Assembly (NCBI GenBank): GCA_963837805.1
Contig: CAWIOU010000018.1
Location: 79,072 to 143,071 of the forward strand
Direction of reading: 5' to 3'
DNA from: Bog-756 sp963837805
GTDB taxonomy: Bacteria; Actinomycetota; Acidimicrobiia; Acidimicrobiales; RAAP-2
Length of the DNA: 64,000 nt
Made by a program: the position numbers and the translations under genes. Position 1 is the first letter of the stretch, and each line of letters opens with the position of its first letter. The notes beneath the pieces were generated by a model. The model saw nothing but the letters and a program-made list of their open reading frames with translations. It was not told the DNA's origin and searched no databases. Below, in pieces: positions 36,942 through 45,214 of the stretch.

Positions 36942-38075
36942 GTGGACGTGGCCGACACCCCGACGGCGCTCGGTGAACAGTCGCCTGCGACCAGCGCCGT
37001 TCCGCTCCTGCACACCGCGCTGATCGACGCCCACCGGAGGCTGGGGGCACGACTGGTCGAGTTCGGCGGCTGGGAGATGCCCCTCTCCTACGGCGAGGGC
37101 ACCCTGTCCGAGCACCGCGCCTGCCGCCACGATGCGGTGGTCTTCGACGTGAGCCATCTGGGCACGGTGAGGGTCGAGGGCGCCGGTGCCTTCGATCGGC
37201 TGCAGGGCGCACTGGCCAACGACCTGCGCCGGATCGGGCCGGGACGGGCCCAGTACACCCACCTCCTCGACGATACCGACGGGTCGGTGGTCGACGACAT
37301 CATCGTCTGGTGGCTGTCCGACGAGGTGTTCGACGTGATGCCCAACGCATCGAACACCCGCCGGGTCGAAGAGGCCATCGGCGGTGAGGACACCACCCGG
37401 ACCCGCTGTGTCATCGCCGTCCAGGGCCCACACGCTCGGACCCGGCTGGCCACCGTGGCCCCCGATGCCGCCGCCGTACCCCGTTTCGGGGTCGCCCCGT
37501 TCGTCTGGGAGGGGGTGCCGTGCGTGGCCGCGGGAACCGGCTACACGGGCGAGGACGGCGTCGAGTGTGCCGTACCCGCCGACGCCGCCGACGCCCTGTG
37601 GACGGCCCTGCTCGGCAGCGGCATCAAGCCCGCCGGCCTGGGGGCGCGTGACACCCTGCGCCTGGAGGCCGCCCTGCCCCTGCACGGCCACGAGCTCGGC
37701 CCGGGTATCACGCCGCTGCAGGCCGGTCTGGGCTGGGTCGTCGGCTGGGACAAGCCCGCCTTCCGCGGTCGTGCCGCCCTGGCCGCCGAACGGGAACGGG
37801 GGGTGGCCCGCCGGTTGGTCGGGTTGGCCACCGAGGGGCGCCAGCCCCCGCGCCGGGGATCGGCGCTCAGCCAGGACGGCCGGCCGGCCGGGACGGTGAC
37901 CAGTGGAAACTTCTCCCCGATGCTCGAGCACGGGATCGCCCTGGCCCTCGTCGGGTCCGAGTTCGGTCCCGAGCCGTCGATGGTCTTCGAGATCGAGCAG
38001 CGGGGCCGGTCGATCCCGGCCACCGTGGTCACCACTCCCTTCACCCGACCCGGCCAGTGGGCATCGGGGCGCTGA
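36942..38075 (+). CDS. gcvT: Aminomethyltransferase, glycine cleavage T protein
   Basis: 377 residues, T protein of the glycine cleavage system: it moves the methylene group from the H-protein lipoyl arm to tetrahydrofolate and releases ammonia. LIDAHRRLGARLVEFGGWEM and DVSHLGTVRVEG are the conserved N-terminal blocks; GRAQYTHLLDDTDGSVVDDI holds the folate-site aspartate. GYTGEDGVECAVP, LGARDTLRLEAALPLHGHEL and SGNFSPMLEHGIALALV complete the three-domain fold. GTG 36942 is 21 bp after the previous stop. gcvPA follows after 78 bp. Confidence 0.95.
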   Translation: MDVADTPTALGEQSPATSAVPLLHTALIDAHRRLGARLVEFGGWEMPLSYGEGTLSEHRACRHDAVVFDVSHLGTVRVEGAGAFDRLQGALANDLRRIGPGRAQYTHLLDDTDGSVVDDIIVWWLSDEVFDVMPNASNTRRVEEAIGGEDTTRTRCVIAVQGPHARTRLATVAPDAAAVPRFGVAPFVWEGVPCVAAGTGYTGEDGVECAVPADAADALWTALLGSGIKPAGLGARDTLRLEAALPLHGHELGPGITPLQAGLGWVVGWDKPAFRGRAALAAERERGVARRLVGLATEGRQPPRRGSALSQDGRPAGTVTSGNFSPMLEHGIALALVGSEFGPEPSMVFEIEQRGRSIPATVVTTPFTRPGQWASGR

Positions 38076-38153
38076 CGGGCGGGCCCGGCCGCATTGGGCC
38101 TCAGGCCCCGTCCTCAACTAGAACCAGGAAGACAGCACTGGAGGAGACGCCCC

Positions 38154-39503
38154 GTGGGCACCTATATCCCGCATACCGATGACGAGGTCGAGCGCATGTT
38201 GGCCTTCCTCGGCCTCTCCTCGGTCGACGAGCTCTTCGACGTGGTGCCCGAGGCGCTCCGGCTCCAGCACGGTCTCGAATTGTCCGCCGGCGTGGGGGAG
38301 CCCGACGTACTCGCGGCCATGGAGGGGTACGCCGACCGGAACCGGGCCCGCTCCGACCGCCTGGTCTGCTTCGCCGGCGGCGGCGCCTACGACCACGAAA
38401 TCCCTTCGGTGACCCGGGCCCTGGCCGGGCGCTCCGAGTTCGTCACCTCCTATACGCCCTACCAGCCCGAAGTGGCCCAGGGGGTCCTGCAGGCCATCTT
38501 CGAGTACCAGACCATGGTGGCCCGGCTGACCGGGCTGCCGGTGGCCAACGCCTCGCTGTACGACGGCGGCAGTGCCGCCGTCGAGGCCGTCAACCTGGGC
38601 GTGGCCGCCTCGGGCCGCGGCACGGTGTGGGTGTCGGCCGGCATCCATCCCCACTGGCGCCAGATGCTGGCCACCTGTGCCGCCGGGACCGGGCACCGGC
38701 TGGTGACGGTCCCGCTGGCCGACGGACTCACCGCCTGGCCGGGCACCGAACGGGAGCAGGACGATGCACCCGGTGTCGTCATGGTCGGCTACCCGAACTA
38801 CCTCGGATGCATCGAGGACCTGGCGGCCGCCCGGGCCCTGTGCGATCGGACCGGCGCCATGCTGGTGGTCGGGGCCGATCCGGTGGCGGCCGGCCTCCTC
38901 AAGTCGGCCGGACAGTGGGGCGCCGACGTGGTGGTGGGGGAGGGTCAGGTCTTCGGGACCACGCTCGGGTTCGGCGGCCCCTACCTCGGACTGTTCGCCT
39001 GCACCTCCGACCACGTGCGCCGTCTGCCCGGCCGCCTGGTCGGGGAGACCGTCGACGTCGAGGGCCGGCGGGCCTACGTGACCACGCTACGGGCCCGAGA
39101 ACAGGACATCCGTCGCGAGAAGGCCACCTCCAACGTCTGCACCAACCAGACCCTGATGGCGGTGACCGCGGCCATCCAGCTCGGGTGGCTGGGCACCGGC
39201 GGCCTGGTGGAGCTGGCCCGCCGGTGCGCCCAGGCCACCAGGTACACCCGTGATGCGCTGCTCTCCCTCGATCGGGTGGAACCGTACGCCGGGGCCCCGG
39301 TCCTCCGCGAGTTCGCCCTCCGGCTCCCGATCCCCGCCTCCACGGTCATCGACCGGATGGCCGATGCCGGCTTCCTGGCCGGCATCACGTTGGGCGAGGC
39401 ATTCGACGACGGGGAGCACGGGCTGCTCGTCTCGGTGACCGAGCGCCGGACCCGGGACGAGATCGACGCCTACGTGACCGCCCTGGCCAAGGCGGTGGCC
39501 TGA
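38154..39503 (+). CDS. gcvPA: Glycine dehydrogenase (decarboxylating) subunit 1
   Basis: 449 residues, the N-terminal half of split P protein. GTYIPHTDDEVERMLAFLGL, SYTPYQPEVAQGVLQAIFEY, LPVANASLYDGGSAAVEAVN and FGTTLGFGGPYLGLFACTSD are diagnostic. The subunit pairs with GcvPB to decarboxylate glycine and load the aminomethyl group on lipoyl-H protein. GTG start with GGAGGAG 8 bases upstream. Stop overlaps the start of gcvPB (TGATG), so the two subunits are made in equal amounts. Confidence 0.96.
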   Translation: MGTYIPHTDDEVERMLAFLGLSSVDELFDVVPEALRLQHGLELSAGVGEPDVLAAMEGYADRNRARSDRLVCFAGGGAYDHEIPSVTRALAGRSEFVTSYTPYQPEVAQGVLQAIFEYQTMVARLTGLPVANASLYDGGSAAVEAVNLGVAASGRGTVWVSAGIHPHWRQMLATCAAGTGHRLVTVPLADGLTAWPGTEREQDDAPGVVMVGYPNYLGCIEDLAAARALCDRTGAMLVVGADPVAAGLLKSAGQWGADVVVGEGQVFGTTLGFGGPYLGLFACTSDHVRRLPGRLVGETVDVEGRRAYVTTLRAREQDIRREKATSNVCTNQTLMAVTAAIQLGWLGTGGLVELARRCAQATRYTRDALLSLDRVEPYAGAPVLREFALRLPIPASTVIDRMADAGFLAGITLGEAFDDGEHGLLVSVTERRTRDEIDAYVTALAKAVA

Positions 39504-41047
39504 TGACCGAGACCGCCGCCACACCGGCCCGAGGAGCCGCCGGGGGCAAGGCCGACAGCGCACCCCTGTTGGGCAGGGCGAGCGAGCCCACACTCTTCGA
39601 ACTCTCCCATTCGGGCCGCCACGCCTGGTCGTTCCGGACCACCGGCGTCCCCGAGGTCCCCCTCGACCGGTTGGTCCCCGATGGCCATCTCCGCGAGGAC
39701 CCGGTCCTGCTGCCCGAGGTATCCGAGCGCGACCTGGTGGGCCACTTCACCCGGCTCTCCCACCGGCAGTTCTCGGTGGACCTCGGCGCCTACCCGCTCG
39801 GTTCCTGCACCATGAAGTACAACCCGAAGGTGTGCGACACGGTGGCCGGTCTGCCCGGCCTGGCCGGGGTCCACCCGGGGGCGCCGGCCTCGCTCACCCA
39901 GGGGTGGCTCGGGCTCATGGTCGAGCTGGAGGAGATCCTCTGCGAGATCACCGGGATGGCCGCCGCCACCTTGCAGCCGGCCGCCGGCGCCGCCGGTGAG
40001 CTGACCGGGCTGCTCCTGATGCGGGCCTGGCACCAGGCCAACGGGTCCGACCGGCACAAGGTGATCATCCCCGACTCGGCCCACGGGACCAATCCGGCGT
40101 CGGTCACCCTCGGCGGCTACGAGGTGGTCACCGTCCCGAGCGACGAACGGGGCTGCGTCGACATGGCCGCATTGGCCGAGGTGCTGGACGATGACGTGGC
40201 CGGCATCATGCTGACCAACCCCAACACGCTGGGGCTGTTCGAAGAGGACATCGCCGCCATCGCCGCCGCCGTCCACCAGGTGGGAGGGCTCCTTTACTAC
40301 GACGGGGCCAATCTCAACGCCATCCTCGGGGTCGTACGTCCCGGCGACATGGGATTCGACATCGTCCACATGAATCTTCACAAGACGTTCGCCACCCCCC
40401 ACGGGGGAGGGGGGCCCGGAGCCGGACCGGTGGCCGTCTCGGAGCGCCTGGTCCCGTTCCTGCCCGGACCGCGGGCGGTGCGGCTGGAGTCGGACGACCA
40501 GACCCCGGTGTTCGGATGGGCCAACCCACCCCGGTCGATCGGACGGATGCACACCTGGCACGGAAACGCCCTCGTCCTGGCCCGGGCCCTGGCCTACATC
40601 CTGGTCAACGGAGGAGACGGACTCCGGCAGATCGCCGAGACCGCGGTCCTCAACGCCAACTGGATCCGCCGACGACTGACCGGCACCTACGACGTCCCGT
40701 TCAACCGGCCGTGCATGCACGAGACAGTGCTCTCGGTCCGTTCCCTCAAACAGGCCCACGGGGTCCGGGCCCTCGACGTGGCCAAGCGCCTCCTCGAGGA
40801 GGGGTTCCACTCGCCGACGGTCTACTTCCCACTGATCGTCGAGGAGGCGCTCATGATCGAGCCGACGGAAACGGAGAGCCCCCAGACCCTGGAGGCCATG
40901 GCCCAGTCGCTCGAACGCATCGCCGAGGAGGCCGCCACCCACCCTGACGGCTGGCTGGCCGAGTTCCCCCGCAACACACCGGTCCGGCGGGTGGACGAGG
41001 CCCGGGCCGCCCGCAACCTGATCCCCACGTTCGACGCCCGGCCCTGA
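39503..41047 (+). CDS. gcvPB: Glycine dehydrogenase (decarboxylating) subunit 2
   Basis: 514 residues, the PLP-bearing half of the split P protein. FSVDLGAYPLGSCTMKYNPK, the glycine-rich VHMNLHKTFATPHGGGGPGA containing the Schiff-base lysine, and TVYFPLIVEEALMIEPTETE are family hallmarks. It completes the active tetramer with GcvPA. No H-protein gene lies beside it; gcvH must be elsewhere in the genome. Confidence 0.96.
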   Translation: MTETAATPARGAAGGKADSAPLLGRASEPTLFELSHSGRHAWSFRTTGVPEVPLDRLVPDGHLREDPVLLPEVSERDLVGHFTRLSHRQFSVDLGAYPLGSCTMKYNPKVCDTVAGLPGLAGVHPGAPASLTQGWLGLMVELEEILCEITGMAAATLQPAAGAAGELTGLLLMRAWHQANGSDRHKVIIPDSAHGTNPASVTLGGYEVVTVPSDERGCVDMAALAEVLDDDVAGIMLTNPNTLGLFEEDIAAIAAAVHQVGGLLYYDGANLNAILGVVRPGDMGFDIVHMNLHKTFATPHGGGGPGAGPVAVSERLVPFLPGPRAVRLESDDQTPVFGWANPPRSIGRMHTWHGNALVLARALAYILVNGGDGLRQIAETAVLNANWIRRRLTGTYDVPFNRPCMHETVLSVRSLKQAHGVRALDVAKRLLEEGFHSPTVYFPLIVEEALMIEPTETESPQTLEAMAQSLERIAEEAATHPDGWLAEFPRNTPVRRVDEARAARNLIPTFDARP

Positions 41048-41065
41048 TCACGACGGACGCATCCT

Positions 41066-41581
41066 GTGGACGGCATCTTCACCACCAAGTTCGTCGATCC
41101 CTACCTCCGGTTCCACAAGTACATCTACGAACGGACCGACGGGCGGGTCGGGAAGCACAGCAACCGGGTCCCGGCCTTGTTGTTGACCACCACCGGCCGG
41201 AGGACCGGCCAGGCCCGGACCCACGGACTGACCTATTGCCGCGACCGGGGTGATTACATCGTGGTCGCCTCCAACGGCGGGAGTCAGCGACCGCCGGCCT
41301 GGCTGTTGAACCTCCAGGCCGAACCCCGGGTCACCATCCGGGTGGGTCGCCGGGTGATGTCGGCCACGGCCAGGGTGGCCACACCGGAGGAGCAGGCCCA
41401 GCTGTGGCCGTTGGTCAACCGCACCAACCGGGGGATGTCCCGCATCTTCCACCCCGGGGTCCTCGGCCGCTACGACGTCTACCAGCGCCACACCACACGG
41501 AAGATCCCGGTCGTGATCATCACCACCGCACGACCACCTACCGGCCCCGACGATGGGGTACCCGACCGCCCGTCTTGCTGA
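41066..41581 (+). CDS. Deazaflavin (F420)-dependent nitroreductase-family protein
   Basis: 171 residues of the Ddn/DUF385 split-barrel family: VPALLLTTTGRRTGQARTHG, LTYCRDRGDYIVVASNGGSQ, PPAWLLNLQAEPRVTIRVGR. The family uses reduced coenzyme F420, or in some members quinones. GTG 41066 is 18 bp after gcvPB on the same strand, so it may be cotranscribed, but no metabolic link is evident. A second member lies at 47573-47986. Confidence 0.82.
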   Translation: MDGIFTTKFVDPYLRFHKYIYERTDGRVGKHSNRVPALLLTTTGRRTGQARTHGLTYCRDRGDYIVVASNGGSQRPPAWLLNLQAEPRVTIRVGRRVMSATARVATPEEQAQLWPLVNRTNRGMSRIFHPGVLGRYDVYQRHTTRKIPVVIITTARPPTGPDDGVPDRPSC

Positions 41582-41609
41582 CCGGCGCCGTGCCGGCCAC
41601 CGGGGGCGC

Positions 41610-42374
41610 TCAGTCGAGGAGGTCGGGCTGCTCCCGCACGATCCGTTCGAACAGCGGCTGGAAGCTGAACCAGCCGGCCACGTGCGATCCCACCTGACGG
41701 CTGGTCAACTTGGCCATCTCGGCGTCGATGAGCACCGGCTCGCCGGCCGAGGAGGCCAGGAGCTGGGCCTGGCACGAACGCTCCATGGTGATGAACCACC
41801 ACACCGCTTCGTCGACCGAATGGCCGACGGTCAGGAGGCCGTGGTTGCGGAGGATGGCGGCCTTGTTGTCGGCCAGCGCGTGGGCGATGCGCTTCCCCTC
41901 CTCGATGTCGAGCACCACGCCGGTGTAGTCGTCGAACACCGCATGGTCGTCGTAGAAGGCACAGACGTCCTGGGTGATCGGATCGAGCGTGCGGCCCAGG
42001 GCCGACCACGACTTCCCGTAGATCGAGTGTGAGTGGGCGGCGGCCACCACGTCGGGGCGGGCGGCGTGGATCTGGGAGTGGATGGCGAACGCCGCCCCAT
42101 TGACCGGCATGTCCCCCTCGACCACCTCGCCCTCGTGGTTGACCAGGATGAGATCGGAGACCCGGATGTGGCCGAAGTGCATGCCGAAGGGATTCACCCA
42201 GAAGTGGTCGAGGCGTTCGGGGTCGCGGGCGGTGATGTGCCCGGCCACGCCCTCGTCGAAGCCGAACTTGGAGAAGAGCCGGAACCCTGCGGCCAGGCGC
42301 TGCTTGCGGTGGAGCCGCTCCTGGTCGAGCGAATCGAACGCCGCGTTGGCTGGGAACTTCACGATCTCGGGCAC
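41610..42374 (-). CDS. Class II aldolase/adducin-family protein
   Basis: 254 residues. GFDEGVAGHITARDPERLDH, VWWFITMERSCQAQLLA, the zinc ligands in VVAAAHSHSIYGKSWSAL and the later AILRNHGLLTVG define the class II aldolase fold. GTG 42374 is preceded by GGGAGG at 5 bases. Related enzymes cleave or epimerise phosphosugars, or act on other small carbonyl compounds; substrate is not inferable. Convergent with the F420 protein gene. Confidence 0.85.
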   Translation of the reverse strand: MPEIVKFPANAAFDSLDQERLHRKQRLAAGFRLFSKFGFDEGVAGHITARDPERLDHFWVNPFGMHFGHIRVSDLILVNHEGEVVEGDMPVNGAAFAIHSQIHAARPDVVAAAHSHSIYGKSWSALGRTLDPITQDVCAFYDDHAVFDDYTGVVLDIEEGKRIAHALADNKAAILRNHGLLTVGHSVDEAVWWFITMERSCQAQLLASSAGEPVLIDAEMAKLTSRQVGSHVAGWFSFQPLFERIVREQPDLLD

Positions 42375-42642
42375 CGATGCCTCCCTCTCTCACCTCGGGG
42401 GTCCCGCCACTGGCTTCCCCGCGGCAGAACGCTGTCCGCCATCCTAGGCGGAGGGACGTCGGACCGGTGGTCTGGCACCGGGGGAGGGGTCGGGTGGAAC
42501 CGGACCACGGAGGCCGATCGGAAGCGCTCCGCCGGTCGGATAACAGTCACCGGCCTGGAGCTAGGCGGCGGAACCCAGCTCGACAGGCTGGCGACTGCTG
42601 CTTCACAGATTAGCGCTCCGCAACATGTATTGCACGCAACGC
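42375..42642. other. Intergenic gap, no gene seen
   Basis: Holds the upstream region of the class II aldolase gene and the 3' flank of the HTH gene. Open frames on either strand lack motifs. Confidence 0.4.
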
Positions 42643-43053
42643 CTATTGCTCCTCGTGGGCCTGGTGCTGGTCCTTGCGGATCAAGCCCACGTATCGCGAG
42701 ATCAGCTGCCGGGAGACCCCCCAGGACTTGCTGAGGGCGTTGATCGACATCCCGTCATCCAAGCCCGCGGCCACCAGCGAGATCCTCGACACGTTGCGGC
42801 ACCTCTCGAACTCGTCGAGGGCCACCATGATCGACTCCCGGGTCTCCGCCGCCCGGGCCTTGTCCAGAACCATCTCGACGGTATCGCCCTCCTCGAGACT
42901 GCGTTTCGCCTTGGCGTACTGACCTCGCACGAACACCAGCTGGGCGGCGAGATCGTCCAGCGCCACCATCAGCCGGTCGAGGTCGCCGATGGCCTGCGTC
43001 CGGCTTCCGCTCCACCGGCCCTGCCCACTTCCTGTCTTCCCGGTATCCGCCAT
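42643..43053 (-). CDS. HTH protein with helical N-terminal domain
   Basis: 136 residues: a helical N-terminus (LDRLMVALDDLAAQLVFVRG, QYAKAKRSLEEGDTVEMVLD) followed by a C-terminal helix-turn-helix SINALSKSWGVSRQLISRYV. Such short proteins often serve as local regulators or accessory DNA-binding factors. A 270-bp gap separates it from the aldolase gene upstream of 42374. No close family known to me. Confidence 0.65.
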   Translation of the reverse strand: MADTGKTGSGQGRWSGSRTQAIGDLDRLMVALDDLAAQLVFVRGQYAKAKRSLEEGDTVEMVLDKARAAETRESIMVALDEFERCRNVSRISLVAAGLDDGMSINALSKSWGVSRQLISRYVGLIRKDQHQAHEEQ

Positions 43054-43135
43054 ATGCAGATATTAGGGAGTAGGCGCAGGCAATTGACGTCGGGATCAAA
43101 AGGGCGACCATGAATCGGTGGATGGATGCCCTGCC

Positions 43136-43486
43136 TCAGGTGTCGATGGCCGCCCGAAGGGCGGACAGCCCATCGCGGTTGAGGGAATACCAGACCCACT
43201 TCCCCCGACGGTCGCCCTGGATGAGACCTGCCTCGCTCAAGACCTTCAGATGATGGGAGATGGTCGGTTGGCTCTTGCCCAGGGGGCCGACGAAGTCACA
43301 GACGCAGACCTCTCCCGAGGATGAGGCGGCCACCATGCTCAGGATCCCGAGTCGCACCGGGTCCGACAACGCGGTGAACCCGTTGGCCAACCGCGTGGCG
43401 TCGGATGGGTCGAGGGGGGCGGTGAGTACCGACGGGCAGCACGGGTCTGCCGTTGGCACCGCTGTCGTGGAGCGCGATCTGATCAC
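43136..43486 (-). CDS. arsR: ArsR-family arsenic/metal-responsive repressor
   Basis: 116 residues from GTG 43486, chosen because GGAGG lies 10 bases upstream and because this places the operator outside the coding region. The winged helix is ANGFTALSDPVRLGILSMVA, SQPTISHHLKVLSEAGLIQG, KWVWYSLNRDGL. The EVCVCDF motif gives the C-x-C pair that binds As(III) or related ions, and PCCPS near the N-terminus adds a second pair as in mycobacterial cadI-linked ArsR proteins. Divergent from cadI; it should repress both operons until metal binds. Confidence 0.9.
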   Translation of the reverse strand: MIRSRSTTAVPTADPCCPSVLTAPLDPSDATRLANGFTALSDPVRLGILSMVAASSSGEVCVCDFVGPLGKSQPTISHHLKVLSEAGLIQGDRRGKWVWYSLNRDGLSALRAAIDT

Positions 43487-43511
43487 CGGACCCGGGCCTC
43501 CCGTTGTCCCA

Positions 43512-43548
43512 TTGACCTTTGTCAATGCATCGATCATAATCGATTGAT
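43512..43548 (+). promoter_or_regulatory. Promoter and ArsR operator between arsR and cadI
   Basis: TTGACC (43512-43517) and CATAAT (43535-43540) are 17 bp apart, a good sigma-70-type promoter toward cadI. Over the -10 lies a near-palindrome: ATCGAT (43529-43534), CATA, ATCGAT (43539-43544), extended by AT at both outer ends. An ArsR-family repressor bound here would block RNA polymerase for cadI and, from the same site, arsR. Confidence 0.7.
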
Positions 43549-43582
43549 CAGCAGTCATCAATGCACCCCGGAGGTCCAACCC

Positions 43583-44038
43583 GTGTCCAGGCTCCAGCTC
43601 GCCCTCAACGTGGCCGACATCGACGAAGCGGTCGACTTCTATTCCAAGCTGTTCGCCACCCAACCGGCCAAGCGCCGCCCCGGTTACGCCAACTTCGCCA
43701 TCGACGCCCCTCCTTTGAAGCTGGTCCTCATCGAGTCCTCCGAAGCTGGCAACCATGGGGCGGCAGGGGCGCTCAACCACCTCGGGATCGAAGTGGACAC
43801 GCCCGGGGAAGTCAGGGCCGCCACCCGACGCCTGGCCGACGTCGGCCTGGAGCCCGACGTGCACGAAGGCACGACGTGTTGCTATGCCGTTCAGGACAAG
43901 GCCTGGGTGAGGGACCCCGACGGCGCGCCGTGGGAGGTGTACACGGTGCTCGCCGACGCCTCGGACGCCGACGGGCTCGGCTGTTCCGCCTCGCTGCCGG
44001 TCGGTTCGGACGCCGACACACCCGGTTCGTGTTGCTGA
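43583..44038 (+). CDS. cadI: CadI/ArsI-family glyoxalase-fold protein
   Basis: 151 residues from GTG 43583, 7 bases after GGAGG. SRLQLALNVADIDEAVDFYS, KLFATQPAKRRPGYANFAID, PPLKLVLIES, LNHLGIEVDTPGEV, TTCCYAVQDKAWVRDPDGAP and WEVYTVLAD closely follow the cadmium-induced CadI of mycobacteria. ArsI C-As lyases share this fold; their first iron ligand (His) is Gln here as in CadI, while the His of NHLG, the Glu of WEVY and the CC pair are present. It probably handles organoarsenicals or binds thiophilic metals. First gene of the inducible cadI-aqpS-arsC operon. Confidence 0.88.
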   Translation: MSRLQLALNVADIDEAVDFYSKLFATQPAKRRPGYANFAIDAPPLKLVLIESSEAGNHGAAGALNHLGIEVDTPGEVRAATRRLADVGLEPDVHEGTTCCYAVQDKAWVRDPDGAPWEVYTVLADASDADGLGCSASLPVGSDADTPGSCC

Positions 44039-44072
44039 GGGACACGGGAACACGCGGTCGGCGGGGACGGGA

Positions 44073-44813
44073 ATGACCGAGCCGGCCCTCTGGCGCCGTC
44101 TCGTCGCCGAGTTCCTCGGCAGCGCGTTCCTGGCTGCCGTGGTCATCGGCTCCGGGATCGCCGCTCAACAACTGTCTCCGGGCAACCCCGGTCTCGAACT
44201 GTTCGAGAACGCGGCGGCCACCGCGGCCGGCCTCTACACCATCATCCTGATGTTCGGTCCCGTCTCCGGAGGGCACTTCAACCCGGTGGTCTCGTTGGTC
44301 GATGCACTGTTCGGGGGAGTGGGCTGGCGATCTGCCGTGGCCTACATCCCGGTGCAGGTTGCCGGATGTGTCGCCGGTGCGGTGATCGCCAATCTGATGT
44401 TCTCGAAGGCAGCCGTCAGCCTCTCCACCCATGACCGGGCGTCGCCGGCCCACTTCTTGTCCGAGATCGTGGCCACCGTGGGATTGATCCTGGTCATCTT
44501 CTCGTTGGCCCGAAGTGGCCGGTCCCGGAGTGCACCGGCAGCCGTCGGCGCCTATATCGGGGCGGCCTACTTCTTCACCAGCTCGACCAGCTTCGCCAAC
44601 CCGGCCATCACCGTCGGACGGATGTTCTCGAACACGTTCGCCGGCATCGCCCCGGCGTCCGTGCCCAGCTTCATCGTCGCCCAGGTCGTGGGGGGCGCCG
44701 TCGCCGTTGTCATCATCAAGGTGCTGTATCCCGATATCACCGCCGCCGAGGCCTCCGACATCATGGTGCCGCACCACCTGGCGATGTCCTCAACATCGAC
44801 GGACAACCCATGA
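44073..44813 (+). CDS. aqpS: Aquaglyceroporin-type arsenite channel (AqpS-like)
   Basis: 246 residues with six membrane helices and two half-helices. GGHFNPVVSLVDAL (NPV in place of NPA) and SFANPAITVGRMF are the two pore motifs. In ars operons such channels let arsenite made by ArsC flow out down its gradient. The stop overlaps the start of arsC by 4 bases (ATGA), showing coupled synthesis of channel and reductase. Confidence 0.88.
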   Translation: MTEPALWRRLVAEFLGSAFLAAVVIGSGIAAQQLSPGNPGLELFENAAATAAGLYTIILMFGPVSGGHFNPVVSLVDALFGGVGWRSAVAYIPVQVAGCVAGAVIANLMFSKAAVSLSTHDRASPAHFLSEIVATVGLILVIFSLARSGRSRSAPAAVGAYIGAAYFFTSSTSFANPAITVGRMFSNTFAGIAPASVPSFIVAQVVGGAVAVVIIKVLYPDITAAEASDIMVPHHLAMSSTSTDNP

Positions 44814-45211
44814 CCCACAAGCCGGTCGTGCTCTTCCTGTGCGTCCACAACGCCGGCCGGAGCCTGGCCGCACGTGTGCTCCTCGATCACTACGCGCAGG
44901 GTCGGGTCGTGGTCGAATCGGCCGGTTCCGAGCCGGGACCCGGCCTCAACCCCTCGATCGTCTCGATCCTCACCGAACGCGGGCTGGATCCCTCCCGAGA
45001 ATTCCCCAAGGCGCTCGCCGACGACTCCGTCCGGGCGGCTGATGTCGTGGTGACCATGGGCTGTGGCGATACCTGCCCCGTGTACCCCGGCAAGCGCTAC
45101 GTCGATTGGGAACTCGACGATCCGGCGGGGAGATCGGTCGAGGAAGTCCGACCGATCGTCGACGAGATCGACCGTCGGGTCCGGGCCCTGTTGGCCGAAC
45201 TTCTCCCTTGA
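44810..45211 (+). CDS. arsC: Arsenate reductase, LMW phosphatase-fold
   Basis: 133 residues. VVLFLCVHNAGRSLAARVLL holds the C-x5-R catalytic loop; VVTMGCGDTCPVYPGKRYVD carries the two further cysteines of the disulfide cascade (C-x5-C), and DWELDDPAG the general acid loop. This is the thioredoxin- or mycothiol-linked type. It reduces arsenate to arsenite for export by the adjacent AqpS. Stop is 3 bp from the end of the convergent membrane-GNAT gene. Confidence 0.93.
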   Translation: MTHKPVVLFLCVHNAGRSLAARVLLDHYAQGRVVVESAGSEPGPGLNPSIVSILTERGLDPSREFPKALADDSVRAADVVVTMGCGDTCPVYPGKRYVDWELDDPAGRSVEEVRPIVDEIDRRVRALLAELLP

Positions 45212-45214
45212 ATC

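Noticed and set aside
36922..38153. Glycine riboswitch upstream of gcvT or gcvPA
   Set aside because: Only 20 bp precede gcvT and 78 bp precede gcvPA, too short for a glycine aptamer, and no aptamer pattern was seen.
43487..43558. ATG starts at 43537 and 43558 for arsR
   Set aside because: They would place the operator and promoter inside the coding region; GTG 43486 has a strong GGAGG site and leaves a normal promoter gap.
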